This document shows, one piece after another, positions 1 through 8,709 of a stretch of 64,000 nt of DNA. Positions within the stretch are counted from its first letter, which is position 1; every line of letters begins with the position of its first letter. A model generated the notes under the pieces. It ran no database searches. It had not been told where the DNA came from and saw only the letters and a program-made list of their open reading frames with translations. The stretch is from NCBI GenBank assembly GCA_041744375.1, contig JBGTLA010000049.1:11259-75258 (forward strand), read 5' to 3'. The position numbers were made by a program, and so were the translations under genes. The DNA is from JBGTLA01 sp041744375. Its GTDB lineage: Bacteria > Actinomycetota > Acidimicrobiia > Spongiisociales > ZC4RG35.

Positions 1-1
1 C

Positions 2-253
2 GGCGTGCAACTTCCCCTCGCCGCTCCCACCATCATGGCGGGGGTCAACCAGGTGATCATGATGGTATTGGCCATGATCATTATCGCCGGGCTGGTGGGA
101 GGAGGCGCCTTGGGCTTCGAGACCGTGCGCGCCGTGACTCGCGGCCAGACCGGTCTCGGCTTCGAGGTGGGTCTCGCCATCGTCACCATGGCCATCATCT
201 TGGACCGCCTCACCCAGGCCTGGGCCGAACGCCTCCAGCCTCCCAGCCAATGA
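2..253 (+). CDS. Glycine betaine/proline ABC transporter permease, C-terminal fragment
   Basis: This is the end of an integral membrane subunit that begins before the window. The visible stretch, LPLAAPTIMAGVNQVIMM followed by a Gly/Ala-rich helix (AGLVGGGALG), matches the conserved cytoplasmic-loop and last-helix region of ProW/OpuAB permeases, where LPLA.PTI.AGINQ is characteristic. The permease would move glycine betaine or proline across the cytoplasmic membrane together with an ATPase and a binding protein encoded upstream. It is followed 40 bp later by betaine aldehyde and choline dehydrogenase genes on the same strand, which fits one osmoprotectant uptake and synthesis cluster. The first complete codon is at position 2. 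The true start is not visible. Confidence 0.8.
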   Translation, partial: GVQLPLAAPTIMAGVNQVIMMVLAMIIIAGLVGGGALGFETVRAVTRGQTGLGFEVGLAIVTMAIILDRLTQAWAERLQPPSQ

Positions 254-293
254 TCTACCCGAAATGCACCACTTCGCCCTCGAGGATGCCGGT

Positions 294-1739
294 ATGACCC
301 TTTTCATCCATGGCGAGCGTGTTGGTGCGACTTCGGGGGAGACCTTCGCGACTGTCAACCCAGCCACCGGGGAGGTGCTGGCGGAAGTCGACCATGCCGG
401 ACACGCAGACGTCCATCGAGCCGTGACGTCGGCTCGAGAGGGTTTCGGGGTGTGGTCGGCGATGACCGGGGCCGAGCGGGGACGGATCCTCAACCGGGCT
501 GTGGCCATCCTCCGGGAACGCAACGACGAGTTGGCGAGGCTCGAGGTACTCGACACCGGCAAGCCGATCACCGAGGCCCTCGAGGTCGACGTGGCCAGTG
601 GCGCCGACTGCATCGAGTACTTCGCCGGGGTGGCCGCCTCCATCCATGGCGAGCACTTCACCCTCGGTGACAACTTCGCTTACACCCGCCGGGAGCCCCT
701 CGGGGTATGCGCGGGCATCGGCGCCTGGAACTACCCGCTCCAGATCGCCTGCTGGAAGTCGGCGCCGGCTCTGGCCTGTGGCAATTCGATGGTCTACAAG
801 CCGGCCGAGCTCACTCCCCTCACGGCATTGGAACTGGCGGCGATCTATCGCGAGGCCGGAGTCCCACCCGGGGTGTTCAACGTGGTCCAGGGCGATGCCC
901 GCACGGGGCGGGCGCTGGTCGCCCATCGCGGTGTGGCCAAAGTGTCACTCACCGGTGAGGTCGGCACCGGAAAGGCGGTGATGGCCGCCGCCGCCGAGAC
1001 GCTCAAGGCGGTGACACTCGAGCTGGGTGGGAAGTCACCACTCCTCGTGTTCGACGATGCCGACCTGGACAATGCCGTGTCGGGGGCGCTCTTGGGGAAC
1101 TTCTACACCCAGGGCGAGGTCTGCTCGAACGGGACCCGGGTATTCGTCCACCGATCCGTCCACGACGAGTTCCTCGGGCGACTGGTCGAGCGGGTGGCCA
1201 AGATGACGATCGGCGACCCCCTGGATCCTGCCACGGACGTGGGCGCCCTCATTTCCCAAGACCATCTAGACAAGGTCCTCTCTTATATCGACGCAGGTCG
1301 AAGGGCCGGGGCCCAGGTCGCCTGTGGCGGGGGCCGGCCGTCGGATCCCGAGTTGGCCAAAGGTTTCTTCGTGGAACCGACCGTATTCGTCGGGTGCACC
1401 GACGATATGGACATCGTGCGCCACGAGATCTTCGGACCGGTGATGGCGGTGCTCACTTTCGATACTGAAGATGAGGTGGTGGCGCGCGCCAACGACACCC
1501 CGTTTGGGTTGGCGGCGGGCATCTTCACCCGAGACCTGTCACGCGGCCATCGGGTGGCGGCCCGCCTGGAGGCAGGGACTGTCTGGATCAACACCTACAA
1601 CATCACGCCCATCGAGATGCCTTTCGGCGGCTACAAGCAGTCGGGAATGGGACGTGAGAACTCCCTCGCCGCCATTGAGCATTACACCCAGCGCAAGGCG
1701 GTGTATGTGGAAACCGGTGACGTGGACGCGCCCTACTGA
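294..1739 (+). CDS. betB: Betaine aldehyde dehydrogenase (NAD-dependent aldehyde dehydrogenase)
   Basis: Oxidises betaine aldehyde to glycine betaine in the cytoplasm, the second step of choline oxidation. The 481-residue protein has the aldehyde dehydrogenase family marks: the general-base glutamate near residue 243 (TLELGGKSP) and the catalytic cysteine near 277 (GEVCSNGTR). The start is taken at 294 because a GAGGA motif lies 7 nt upstream and the product then begins MTLFIHGERVGATSG, which lines up with known BetB N-termini. An ATG at 264 would add 10 residues. The stop codon shares one base with the start of the choline dehydrogenase gene, so the two are translationally coupled. Another substrate-range ALDH is possible, but the pairing with BetA makes betaine aldehyde the likely substrate. 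Confidence 0.9.
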   Translation: MTLFIHGERVGATSGETFATVNPATGEVLAEVDHAGHADVHRAVTSAREGFGVWSAMTGAERGRILNRAVAILRERNDELARLEVLDTGKPITEALEVDVASGADCIEYFAGVAASIHGEHFTLGDNFAYTRREPLGVCAGIGAWNYPLQIACWKSAPALACGNSMVYKPAELTPLTALELAAIYREAGVPPGVFNVVQGDARTGRALVAHRGVAKVSLTGEVGTGKAVMAAAAETLKAVTLELGGKSPLLVFDDADLDNAVSGALLGNFYTQGEVCSNGTRVFVHRSVHDEFLGRLVERVAKMTIGDPLDPATDVGALISQDHLDKVLSYIDAGRRAGAQVACGGGRPSDPELAKGFFVEPTVFVGCTDDMDIVRHEIFGPVMAVLTFDTEDEVVARANDTPFGLAAGIFTRDLSRGHRVAARLEAGTVWINTYNITPIEMPFGGYKQSGMGRENSLAAIEHYTQRKAVYVETGDVDAPY

Positions 1740-3376
1740 TGACTGACATCTACGACTACGTGATCGTGGGAGGGGGCTCGGCCGGTTCGGTGCTGGCCAA
1801 CCGGCTGTCGGTGCAGCCCACCAACAGGGTGCTGGTGCTGGAAGCAGGACGGACCGATTTCCGCTGGGACGTGTTCATCCACATGCCGGCCGCTCTCGCC
1901 TTCCCCATCGGCAGCCGTTTCTACGACTGGCGCTACCAGTCGGAGCCGGAGCCGCACATGAATGACAGACGCATCTACCACGCCCGGGGCAAGGTCCTGG
2001 GTGGATCGTCGTCGATTAATGGGATGATCTTCCAGCGGGGAAACCCGATGGATTACCAACGGTGGGCGGCCGACCCCGGGATGGAAGGGTGGGACTACGC
2101 CCACTGCCTGCCCTATTTCAAGCGCATGGAGACGTGCCTGGCCGGTGCCGACGATTACCGAGGTGGCGTGGGGCCACTGGTGTTGGAGCGGGGGCCCGCC
2201 TCCAGCCCGCTCTTCACCGCCTTCTTCGAGGCGGCCCAACAGGCCGGGTACTCCCTGACCGACGATGTCAACGGCTACCGCCAGGAGGGGTTCGCTCCTT
2301 TCGACCGCAACGTCCACAGGGGTCGGCGTCTCAGCGCCGCACGTGCCTACCTGCATCCGGTCATGGGCCGTCCCAACCTCGAGGTGGTGACCAGGGCGAT
2401 GGCAACCCGCATCAGAATGGCGGGAAATCGCGCCACCGGTGTCGACTACACCGTGCGAGGCCGGCCGCGCACAGTGTCGGCGGGAGAGGTCATCCTGTGC
2501 GGCGGAGCCTTCAACTCGCCACAGCTCTTGCAGCTGTCCGGTGTGGGAGATGCCGACCACCTCAGATCAGTGGGTGTGGAGCCCCGTCACCATCTGCCCG
2601 GCGTGGGCCGCCATCTGCAAGACCACCTCGAGGTCTACATCCAGCACTCATCCACCCAGCCCGTGTCGGTGGCTCCCTACATGGCCTGGCACCGACGCCC
2701 GGGAGTGGGGTTGCAGTGGCTCTTCCGGCGCGGTCCCGGCGCCACCAACCACTTCGAAGCCGGGGGTTTCGTTCGCAGCAACCCCGACGTTGCCTACCCC
2801 AATCTGATGTTCCACTTCCTCCCGATCGCCATCCGGTACGACGGCTCATCTCCGGCCGGGGACCATGGATACCAGGTCCATGTCGGTCCCATGTACTCGG
2901 ACGCGCGCGGGACGGTCTTGATTCGCTCCGACGACCCCCGCGCCCACCCGGCGATCCGGTTCAACTACCTCTCCACCGACCAGGACCGCCGCGAGTGGGT
3001 GGAAGCCGTCGAGGTGGCACGTTCCATCCTCGGTCAGGATGCCTTCGCCCCCTACTCCGGTGGAGAGATCTCACCCGGACCGGATGTTTCCACTCCCGCC
3101 GAGATCTTGGGGTGGGTGGCGCGTGACGCCGAGACCGCTCTCCATCCGTCGTGCACGGCGCGCCTGGGCACCGACGAGATGTCGGTCCTCGACCCGACCA
3201 CGATGGGTGTTCACGGGTTGGAGGGCGTGCGGGTGGTCGATGCCTCATCGATGCCGTATGTCACCAACGGCAACATCTACGCCCCGGTGATGATGCTGGC
3301 CGAGAAGGCCGCCGACATGATCCTCGGCATCGAGGCCCTTCCCCCTCTCGAACTCGACTGGTACCGGGCCACTTGA
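1739..3376 (+). CDS. betA: Choline dehydrogenase (GMC oxidoreductase)
   Basis: FAD-dependent glucose-methanol-choline oxidoreductase of 545 residues, close to the usual BetA length. It oxidises choline to betaine aldehyde and passes electrons to the respiratory chain. The FAD dinucleotide-binding motif is at residues 11-16 (VIVGGGSAGS), the GMC signature region is around ARGKVLGGSSSINGM, and the C-terminal active-site histidine (LHPSC, about residue 469) and asparagines (TNGNIYAPVM, about 510 and 512) are present. ATG 1739 overlaps the betB stop by one base. Together with betB and the upstream permease it forms a betaine synthesis and uptake cluster. Other alcohol substrates are possible for GMC enzymes. 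The neighbour decides the call. Confidence 0.9.
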   Translation: MTDIYDYVIVGGGSAGSVLANRLSVQPTNRVLVLEAGRTDFRWDVFIHMPAALAFPIGSRFYDWRYQSEPEPHMNDRRIYHARGKVLGGSSSINGMIFQRGNPMDYQRWAADPGMEGWDYAHCLPYFKRMETCLAGADDYRGGVGPLVLERGPASSPLFTAFFEAAQQAGYSLTDDVNGYRQEGFAPFDRNVHRGRRLSAARAYLHPVMGRPNLEVVTRAMATRIRMAGNRATGVDYTVRGRPRTVSAGEVILCGGAFNSPQLLQLSGVGDADHLRSVGVEPRHHLPGVGRHLQDHLEVYIQHSSTQPVSVAPYMAWHRRPGVGLQWLFRRGPGATNHFEAGGFVRSNPDVAYPNLMFHFLPIAIRYDGSSPAGDHGYQVHVGPMYSDARGTVLIRSDDPRAHPAIRFNYLSTDQDRREWVEAVEVARSILGQDAFAPYSGGEISPGPDVSTPAEILGWVARDAETALHPSCTARLGTDEMSVLDPTTMGVHGLEGVRVVDASSMPYVTNGNIYAPVMMLAEKAADMILGIEALPPLELDWYRAT

Positions 3377-3389
3377 CTGCCGTGTGTGA

Positions 3390-4649
3390 TCACTGGCCGG
3401 GCCAGTCCAGCAGGGTGACGGCCAGCACCTTGGCGACCTGCGCCACCTCGGCGATGGAAACCCGTTCGTCCACGGTATGGGCGTGTTTGACGTCGCCGGG
3501 GCCATAGAGGACGGCCGGCATGCGGGCGTCGTTGACGTAGAAGCGCAGGTCCGATCCGTAGGGGACGCCATGCAGTCCCATTTCGCCGCCCACGACCCGG
3601 CTATGAGCCCGTCCCAGTGCCGAGACCACCAGAGAGTCCACCGGGGTCTCGGCAGGTGCGAACTGGCCCTCCACCCAGCGGACTATGGGCGGATGAGCAG
3701 AAAGCCAGGTGTCGGCGGAGGCGGAATCGCTCACGACACTCTCGAACTCGCGGCGAGCCTCGATGACGGACTCTCCGGGGAGCACGCCGTAGCGCCCGGA
3801 CGCGACGAGGCGCTCCGGCACCGTCGAAATCCAGTCACCGGCCGCCACCATCCCCACGCTGATAGGGGCGGCGAGAAAGCCCGAGCGGTACAGGGGATGG
3901 TCCATTCTTGCGTTCCTCTTCGTTTCCAGCTCGTGGATGGCGGCGAGGAGGCCGGTGAACTTGTTGATGGCGCTCACCCCGTGCTGGCGCATGGCGCCGT
4001 GGGCCGCCTTGCCCTCTACGTCCAGCTCGAAGCTGAGGGCACCGGCCCCTACCGGGCAGATCTCACCCCGAGTCGGCTCGAGAACGATGGCCGCGTCCCC
4101 CACGTGTCCCCGCACCACGCTCGACAGGGTCCCAACACCCCCGGTCTCCTCACCGATCACGCTGGCGAAGAGAACGGACACATCGAGCCCACACCCGACT
4201 GTGGCGATCGCCCGCAATGCCGCCCAACCGGCGATGAGGCCCCCCTTCATGTCGCACGATCCCCGGCCCCACACGCAGCCGCCCTCGATCTCGGCCGACC
4301 AGGGGGGATGGCGCCATCTCTCTTCCGCCCCAGCCGGCACTACGTCGATGTGTCCGTTGAGCACCACCACCGGACTGCCGGAACCCATTCGACCGACCAC
4401 CACCCGTCGCTCGCCCAGTGGGAGCCCGTCGTCGCTGAACGACGGATGTCCCGCTACCTCGGCGTGTGTTGGGGTGAAAGTCTCGACCGTCAGCCCCGCC
4501 TGTCGGAGTAGATCGGCCATGTGCAGCTGTGCCCGGTTCTCGTCGCCGGTGACACTGGGGATGCGCACGAGTTGGCGCAGTGCCTCGACGGTTTCGCCCA
4601 TCTGTGCGTCGATGGTGTCGAGGACCACACCGACGGGGTTACTCGTCAT
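3390..4649 (-). CDS. M20 family metallopeptidase (ArgE/DapE/acylase type)
   Basis: Zinc-dependent deacylase or peptidase of 419 residues. Metal and catalytic motifs of the family are all present: the H-x-D zinc ligand (LNGHIDVVP), the bridging aspartate (GSCDMKGG), the double-glutamate catalytic site (GEETGGVGT), and a late histidine (KHAHTVDE). Annotated relatives are acetylornithine deacetylases and succinyl-diaminopimelate desuccinylases, and the sequence alone does not settle the substrate. The start at 4649 (MTSNPVGVVLDTI) has AGGAG six bases upstream. A further upstream ATG would add 11 residues. It ends 13 bp from the convergent betA gene and lies 40 bp after fabH on the same strand, so it may be cotranscribed with it. 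Confidence 0.82.
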   Translation of the reverse strand: MTSNPVGVVLDTIDAQMGETVEALRQLVRIPSVTGDENRAQLHMADLLRQAGLTVETFTPTHAEVAGHPSFSDDGLPLGERRVVVGRMGSGSPVVVLNGHIDVVPAGAEERWRHPPWSAEIEGGCVWGRGSCDMKGGLIAGWAALRAIATVGCGLDVSVLFASVIGEETGGVGTLSSVVRGHVGDAAIVLEPTRGEICPVGAGALSFELDVEGKAAHGAMRQHGVSAINKFTGLLAAIHELETKRNARMDHPLYRSGFLAAPISVGMVAAGDWISTVPERLVASGRYGVLPGESVIEARREFESVVSDSASADTWLSAHPPIVRWVEGQFAPAETPVDSLVVSALGRAHSRVVGGEMGLHGVPYGSDLRFYVNDARMPAVLYGPGDVKHAHTVDERVSIAEVAQVAKVLAVTLLDWPGQ

Positions 4650-4689
4650 GGGCTGCTCCTGTTTGTGCTCATATCCCCCCAAGAGGCCG

Positions 4690-5751
4690 TCAGGCCGGCT
4701 GGCGGTAGGCGATGGCGCCCCAGTGGGCCCCGGCGCCGAAAGCGGTGAAGGCGATCAAGCCCCCCGGCGTTACCCGCCCCGCCTGACGCATTTCGTGGAA
4801 GAGAAGCGGAATGGTGGCGGCCGTGGTGTTGCCGTACCGATCGAGGTTCATGGGAACCCGGTCGGTATCGATGTCAAGCCGGCGGCTCATCGCTTCCACG
4901 ATGCGCCCATTGGCCTGATGAGCGATGATCAGGTCGAGATCGCCGACCTTGATCTCCAGGCGGGCGGCCACAGCTTCGATCGCCTCCGGCATGAGGCGCA
5001 CCGCCATCCGGAAAAGACCCCCACCGTCCATCTGGGGAAGGTGGAGCCCGGCGGCAATCTGGGCCGCGTCGGCGAAGGGCTGACGAGCGAATCCCAACCC
5101 GGGAACGGTGATCAACTCGTCGAATTCTCCGTCGGTGTGGAGGGTCGACGCCAAGATTCCCCCGTCGGTGGGGCTGGAGGTGACGACCATGGCGGCGGCT
5201 CCGTCACCGAAGAGGACCGACCACGCCCGTGTGGCGTCGTTCAGAGCGCGCTGGTGGGGAGCGATCGGTCCCTCGCTCTCGCCCCACAGGACCCGCCACG
5301 AGTCTCCCCAAGGAAGGTAACCGGCGTGCGTCTCGGCTCCCACCACGACGACCGTGCCTGCCCGTCCGGTCGCCACGAGCATGTCGGCCAGGTCGAGCCC
5401 GTAGAGGAAGCCGGCACATTGTTGGCGGAGGTCGAAGACGGCGACGTGACCCAGTCCAGCCTTGCGCTGGACGCCCCCGGCGATGCCGGGGGCGTAACGG
5501 TCGGGCGTCATCGTGGCGGTGATGAGGGCATCGACATCGCCGGGTGTGATGCCGGCGTCGGCCACGGCCGCCGCAACTGCCTGGGCGGCGAGGTCGGAAG
5601 AGCCGGTCCCGGGCGAGGCGAAGTGGCGTTCACGTACCCCCGACCGTGACGTGATCCACTCGTCGGAGGTGTCCATGATCCTGGTCAACTGCTGGTTGGT
5701 GACGACGCGCTCGGGTATGGCCGCTCCCGTCCCGACTATCACGGTTCCCAT
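4690..5751 (-). CDS. fabH: 3-oxoacyl-ACP synthase III (KASIII, FabH-like)
   Basis: Thiolase-fold condensing enzyme of 353 residues that joins an acyl-CoA to malonyl-ACP to start fatty-acid chains. The Cys-His-Asn triad of KASIII is complete: C112 (RQQCAGFLYG), H278 (IIAHQANGR) and N308 (DRYGNTTAA). N-terminal features such as TSDEWITSRSGVRER are also typical. GGAGGAG lies just upstream of the ATG at 5751. It is not within a fatty-acid synthase operon. It sits instead between an M20 peptidase and a divergent TetR regulator, so a role in a secondary or branched-chain pathway, or as a KASIII-like enzyme using another substrate, is possible. The catalytic class itself is clear. Confidence 0.88.
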   Translation of the reverse strand: MGTVIVGTGAAIPERVVTNQQLTRIMDTSDEWITSRSGVRERHFASPGTGSSDLAAQAVAAAVADAGITPGDVDALITATMTPDRYAPGIAGGVQRKAGLGHVAVFDLRQQCAGFLYGLDLADMLVATGRAGTVVVVGAETHAGYLPWGDSWRVLWGESEGPIAPHQRALNDATRAWSVLFGDGAAAMVVTSSPTDGGILASTLHTDGEFDELITVPGLGFARQPFADAAQIAAGLHLPQMDGGGLFRMAVRLMPEAIEAVAARLEIKVGDLDLIIAHQANGRIVEAMSRRLDIDTDRVPMNLDRYGNTTAATIPLLFHEMRQAGRVTPGGLIAFTAFGAGAHWGAIAYRQPA

Positions 5752-5835
5752 GGCTCGCTCCTCCGAAGGCAGGCCGCTGCTGCCTTGACATGATACGGAG
5801 CCGACCGACCGGCGGATGGAGTGTGTTGTTCCGCT

Positions 5836-5847
5836 TGAGTACGCTCA
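5836..5847. promoter_or_regulatory. Candidate TetR operator dyad
   Basis: A short dyad, TGAG-tacg-CTCA, abuts the GTG start of the tetR-type gene and lies in the 96-bp divergent gap shared with fabH. TetR proteins commonly bind such dyads to control themselves and the divergent gene. The arms are only 4 bp, so this could be chance. Confidence 0.25.
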
Positions 5848-6465
5848 GTGGCCATGCCACGTATACGGGCCGACTCGATCGCCCAGCACAAGGTTCTTAC
5901 CCGGCGCCAGATTCTCGCAGCCACCCAAGAGCTGATCGCCGAAGTGGGGTCGGCCGACGTGTCCCTGGGCGAGGTGGCCACGGCCGTCGGGATCGGTCGA
6001 ACGACCCTGTATGAGTACTTCACCGACCGTGACGATGTCATCGCCTCGTTGGTCGAAGAGGAGCTCCCGGGGGTGGTCGCCGACCTCCTGGCCGCCGTCC
6101 CCGCCCAGCTTCCTCCCGCCGACCGGCTGGCGGCGGTGGCAGAGGCAACTGTTTGTTTCGTGGCCACCGATCGCGTGCTGGGGCTGATTCTCCATCGAGA
6201 GGTGGGGCGCATGTCGGCCCTAGCTCAGCAGCGGATCCGGGTCGCCCACACCGACCTCATCATGGAGGTGGCCTCCATCTATCGGGCCGGCGTCGAAGAC
6301 GGCTCGCTGCGGGCGCTGCCCGTAGACCTGGCGGGACGGTTCATTCAAGACACGATCATGTCGGCTGCCCGGGCGGTCATCTCTGCTCCCGACCCAGAAG
6401 GGCGCCTCCCCGACATCGTCGACGCCATGCGCACCTTCCTCCTGGGTGGGCTCCGGGTCAAGTGA
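5848..6465 (+). CDS. TetR family transcriptional regulator
   Basis: Repressor-like protein of 205 residues. Residues ~15-65 form the TetR DNA-binding domain (TRRQILAATQELIAEVG ... VGIGRTTLYEYFTDRDDVI), with the recognition helix at IGRTTLYEYF. The remainder is the helical ligand-binding and dimerisation domain with no recognisable ligand signature. It is transcribed divergently from fabH across a 96-bp gap, which suggests it controls fabH and the adjacent M20 gene, possibly in response to an acyl-CoA or lipid. That is inference from position. The start may be GTG 5848 or ATG 5854, and neither has a clear ribosome-binding site. Confidence 0.85.
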   Translation: MAMPRIRADSIAQHKVLTRRQILAATQELIAEVGSADVSLGEVATAVGIGRTTLYEYFTDRDDVIASLVEEELPGVVADLLAAVPAQLPPADRLAAVAEATVCFVATDRVLGLILHREVGRMSALAQQRIRVAHTDLIMEVASIYRAGVEDGSLRALPVDLAGRFIQDTIMSAARAVISAPDPEGRLPDIVDAMRTFLLGGLRVK

Positions 6466-6502
6466 CCCGGGCGGCCTTCCCGTCGGCTGATCTGGCCGCT
6501 CT

Positions 6503-6524
6503 TCTCACGCGTCGTTCACGCCGA
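6503..6524 (+). promoter_or_regulatory. Candidate PHO box upstream of ppk
   Basis: Two adjacent 11-mers, TCTCACGCGTC and GTTCACGCCGA, repeat TCACGC with exact 11-bp spacing. They match the actinobacterial PHO-box unit GTTCACCCGGC at 7 and 8 of 11 positions. A -10-like TAGGGT follows directly at 6525-6530. The match is weaker than the one before pstS, but ppk is a known Pho-regulon member in streptomycetes. Confidence 0.4.
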
Positions 6525-6568
6525 TAGGGTATCGAGTGGGCGTCGACACACCTCCAGGACCCCAGCAT

Positions 6569-8608
6569 ATGAATTCCGACCACTACATCAATCGTGAGCT
6601 CTCCTGGCTGGACTTCAACCAGCGGGTACTGGCGCTGGCCCAACGCCCTTCACTTCCGCTGTTGGAGAGGATCCGGTTCCTGGCCATTTGGGCCACGAAC
6701 CTCGACGAGTTCTTCCAGGTGCGAGTGGCCGGCCTCAAGGAGCAGGTGGTGCAGAACGTGCGATCGACGCCGCCCGACGGGCTCAGCCCGTCTGAACAGC
6801 TGGCGCGTATCCGTGAGGTCGTGACCGAACAGTACGCCGAGGTGTCGAAGTGCTTCCTGACAGATCTCGCTCCCGGGCTCGCCTCGGCCGGGGTCGTCTT
6901 CAGCGACTACGAGACCCTCGATGACGAGGACAGGGCCTACCTCGACGAGCAGTTCCGAGAGAGAGTCTTTCCGGTGGTGACGCCGTTGGCGGTCGACCCC
7001 TCCCATCCTTTTCCCTACATCTCCAACCTGTCGCTCAACCTGGCGATATTCGTGCGCAACCCCGAGACGGGGGTGGCCCGATTCGCCCGTCTCAAGGTGC
7101 CTCCCATCCTGCCGCGCTTCGTGGTGCTGCCCGACGGCGAGCGGTTCGTGCCCCTCGAACAGGTCATAGCCTTCCATTTGGAAAGTCTCTTTCCCGGCAT
7201 GGAGGTGCTGGACCACCACGTCTTTCGGGTCACCCGCAACGCCGACATCGAGGTGGAGGAAGATGAGGGCGGCGACCTTCTCATGACCATCGAGTCGGAG
7301 TTGACCCGCCGCCGTTTCGGCCATGTCGTCCGCCTCGAGGTCCATCCCGACATCCCCGAGAACATTCTCGACCTGCTCCGCCGGGAGATGGGAGCCGACG
7401 AAGCCGACGTCTACCGGGTAGACGGCCCGGTGGACCTCGGGGGGTTGTGGGGAATCGCCGCCCTCGATCGGGCCGACCTCAGCTACGAGGCGTGGCAGTG
7501 GCTGACGCCCATGCGGCTTCAACCGACCGAGGGCGAACCACCCGACATATTCGAGGTGCTGCGCCAGGGTGATCTCTTGGTTCACCACCCCTACGACTCC
7601 TACCCCACCACGGTGGAGGAGTTCTTGGAGCAGGCCGCCCGCGACCCCGAGGTGCTGGCCATCAAGGTGACCCTGTACCGGACCTCCAAGGACAGCCCCT
7701 TGATGAAGTCGCTCATTGCGGCGGCCGAGTCCGGCAAACAGGTGGTGGCACTGGTCGAGCTCAAGGCCCGATTCGACGAGGAGCGCAACATCGAGTGGGC
7801 GCAACGGCTGGAGGACGCCGGTGTCCACGTGGTGTACGGAGTGGTCGGCCTCAAGACCCACACCAAGGTCACACTGGTGGTGCGCGACGAAGCAGGAACC
7901 ATCCGCCGCTATGCCCATGTCGGAACCGGCAACTATAACGACACCACTGCTCGCATCTACGAGGATCTGGGGCTTCTCACCGCCTCCTCCGAAATCGGCG
8001 CCGACCTCTCCGATCTCTTCAACTTTCTCACCGGTTACAGCCGCCAGACCCGCTACCGCAAGCTCAGCGTTTCGCCCGACGGGATCCGTCGGCGCATGAT
8101 CGAGCTGATCCTGGCGGAGTCGGCTCAACCGGACGGCCACATCACCTTGAAGATGAATTCGCTGGTCGACCAGGGAATGATCGACGCCCTCTACGAGGCG
8201 TCGCGGACCGGGACCCGCATCGAGCTGATCGCCCGGGGGATATGCTGCCTGCGCCCGGGCATCCCCGGCCTCTCGGAGAACATCACCGTCCGGTCGGTGG
8301 TGGGCCGCTACCTGGAGCACTCTCGTGTCTACCGCTTCGGGGCGCGAGGACGCGACCGTACCTACTACATCGGCTCCGCCGACCTCATGCCCCGCAACCT
8401 GGACCGGCGGGTGGAGGCGCTGGCACCGGTCGAGGATCCGACCAACCAGTTCCGTATCGACGAGATACTCGACGTGCTCCTCGCCGACGACACCCTCGCC
8501 TGGGAGCTGGGCGCCGACGGCACCTGGCAGCGCGTCCCCGAAGTGCACGGCATCAACACCCACGACACTCTCCAAGATCTGGCCATCGCCCGCTCCCGCG
8601 TCTCCTAG
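6569..8608 (+). CDS. ppk1: Polyphosphate kinase 1
   Basis: Makes long-chain inorganic polyphosphate from the gamma-phosphate of ATP, reversibly, at the membrane or in the cytoplasm. The product is 679 residues, the normal PPK1 size. The N-terminal domain begins with INRELSWLDFNQRVL, a hallmark of the family. The autophosphorylated histidine is in YAHVGTGNYND (about H450), and the second conserved C-terminal phospholipase-D-like motif is in YYIGSADLMPRNLDRR. ATG 6569 is chosen because family homology starts a few residues later. GTG 6536, which would give a nearly leaderless transcript from TAGGGT at 6525, is the alternative. The gene sits 1.7 kb upstream of the phosphate-uptake operon, and a PHO-box-like repeat precedes it. 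Confidence 0.93.
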   Translation: MNSDHYINRELSWLDFNQRVLALAQRPSLPLLERIRFLAIWATNLDEFFQVRVAGLKEQVVQNVRSTPPDGLSPSEQLARIREVVTEQYAEVSKCFLTDLAPGLASAGVVFSDYETLDDEDRAYLDEQFRERVFPVVTPLAVDPSHPFPYISNLSLNLAIFVRNPETGVARFARLKVPPILPRFVVLPDGERFVPLEQVIAFHLESLFPGMEVLDHHVFRVTRNADIEVEEDEGGDLLMTIESELTRRRFGHVVRLEVHPDIPENILDLLRREMGADEADVYRVDGPVDLGGLWGIAALDRADLSYEAWQWLTPMRLQPTEGEPPDIFEVLRQGDLLVHHPYDSYPTTVEEFLEQAARDPEVLAIKVTLYRTSKDSPLMKSLIAAAESGKQVVALVELKARFDEERNIEWAQRLEDAGVHVVYGVVGLKTHTKVTLVVRDEAGTIRRYAHVGTGNYNDTTARIYEDLGLLTASSEIGADLSDLFNFLTGYSRQTRYRKLSVSPDGIRRRMIELILAESAQPDGHITLKMNSLVDQGMIDALYEASRTGTRIELIARGICCLRPGIPGLSENITVRSVVGRYLEHSRVYRFGARGRDRTYYIGSADLMPRNLDRRVEALAPVEDPTNQFRIDEILDVLLADDTLAWELGADGTWQRVPEVHGINTHDTLQDLAIARSRVS

Positions 8609-8616
8609 AACTCGGC

Positions 8617-8665
8617 TTCTTATGACCAAAGCGGGGCGCTTTTCGCACCGCTTTGCATCAGAGAA
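8617..8665. repeat. 49-bp imperfect palindromic element, copy 1 (after ppk)
   Basis: Starts 9 bp after the ppk stop. The left arm (8617-8638) differs at one base from the left arm of the perfect palindrome at 35675-35723, and both elements are 49 bp long. The right arm here (8644-8665) has drifted, but CAAAGCGG/CCGCTTTG still pairs. No T-run follows, so it is not a standard intrinsic terminator. A dispersed palindromic repeat is a better description. Confidence 0.7.
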
Positions 8666-8709
8666 CAGCGCCGAGGTGACACAATCTGTCGGCGCATGGA
8701 GGTGTCGGA

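Noticed and set aside
5785..5790. TTGACA as a -35 element for the TetR gene
   Set aside because: No -10-like hexamer lies 16-19 bp downstream.
6650..8629. A 659-codon open frame antisense to ppk
   Set aside because: It mirrors a clearly identified gene on the other strand. High GC content leaves antisense frames open, and the translation shows no family motif.
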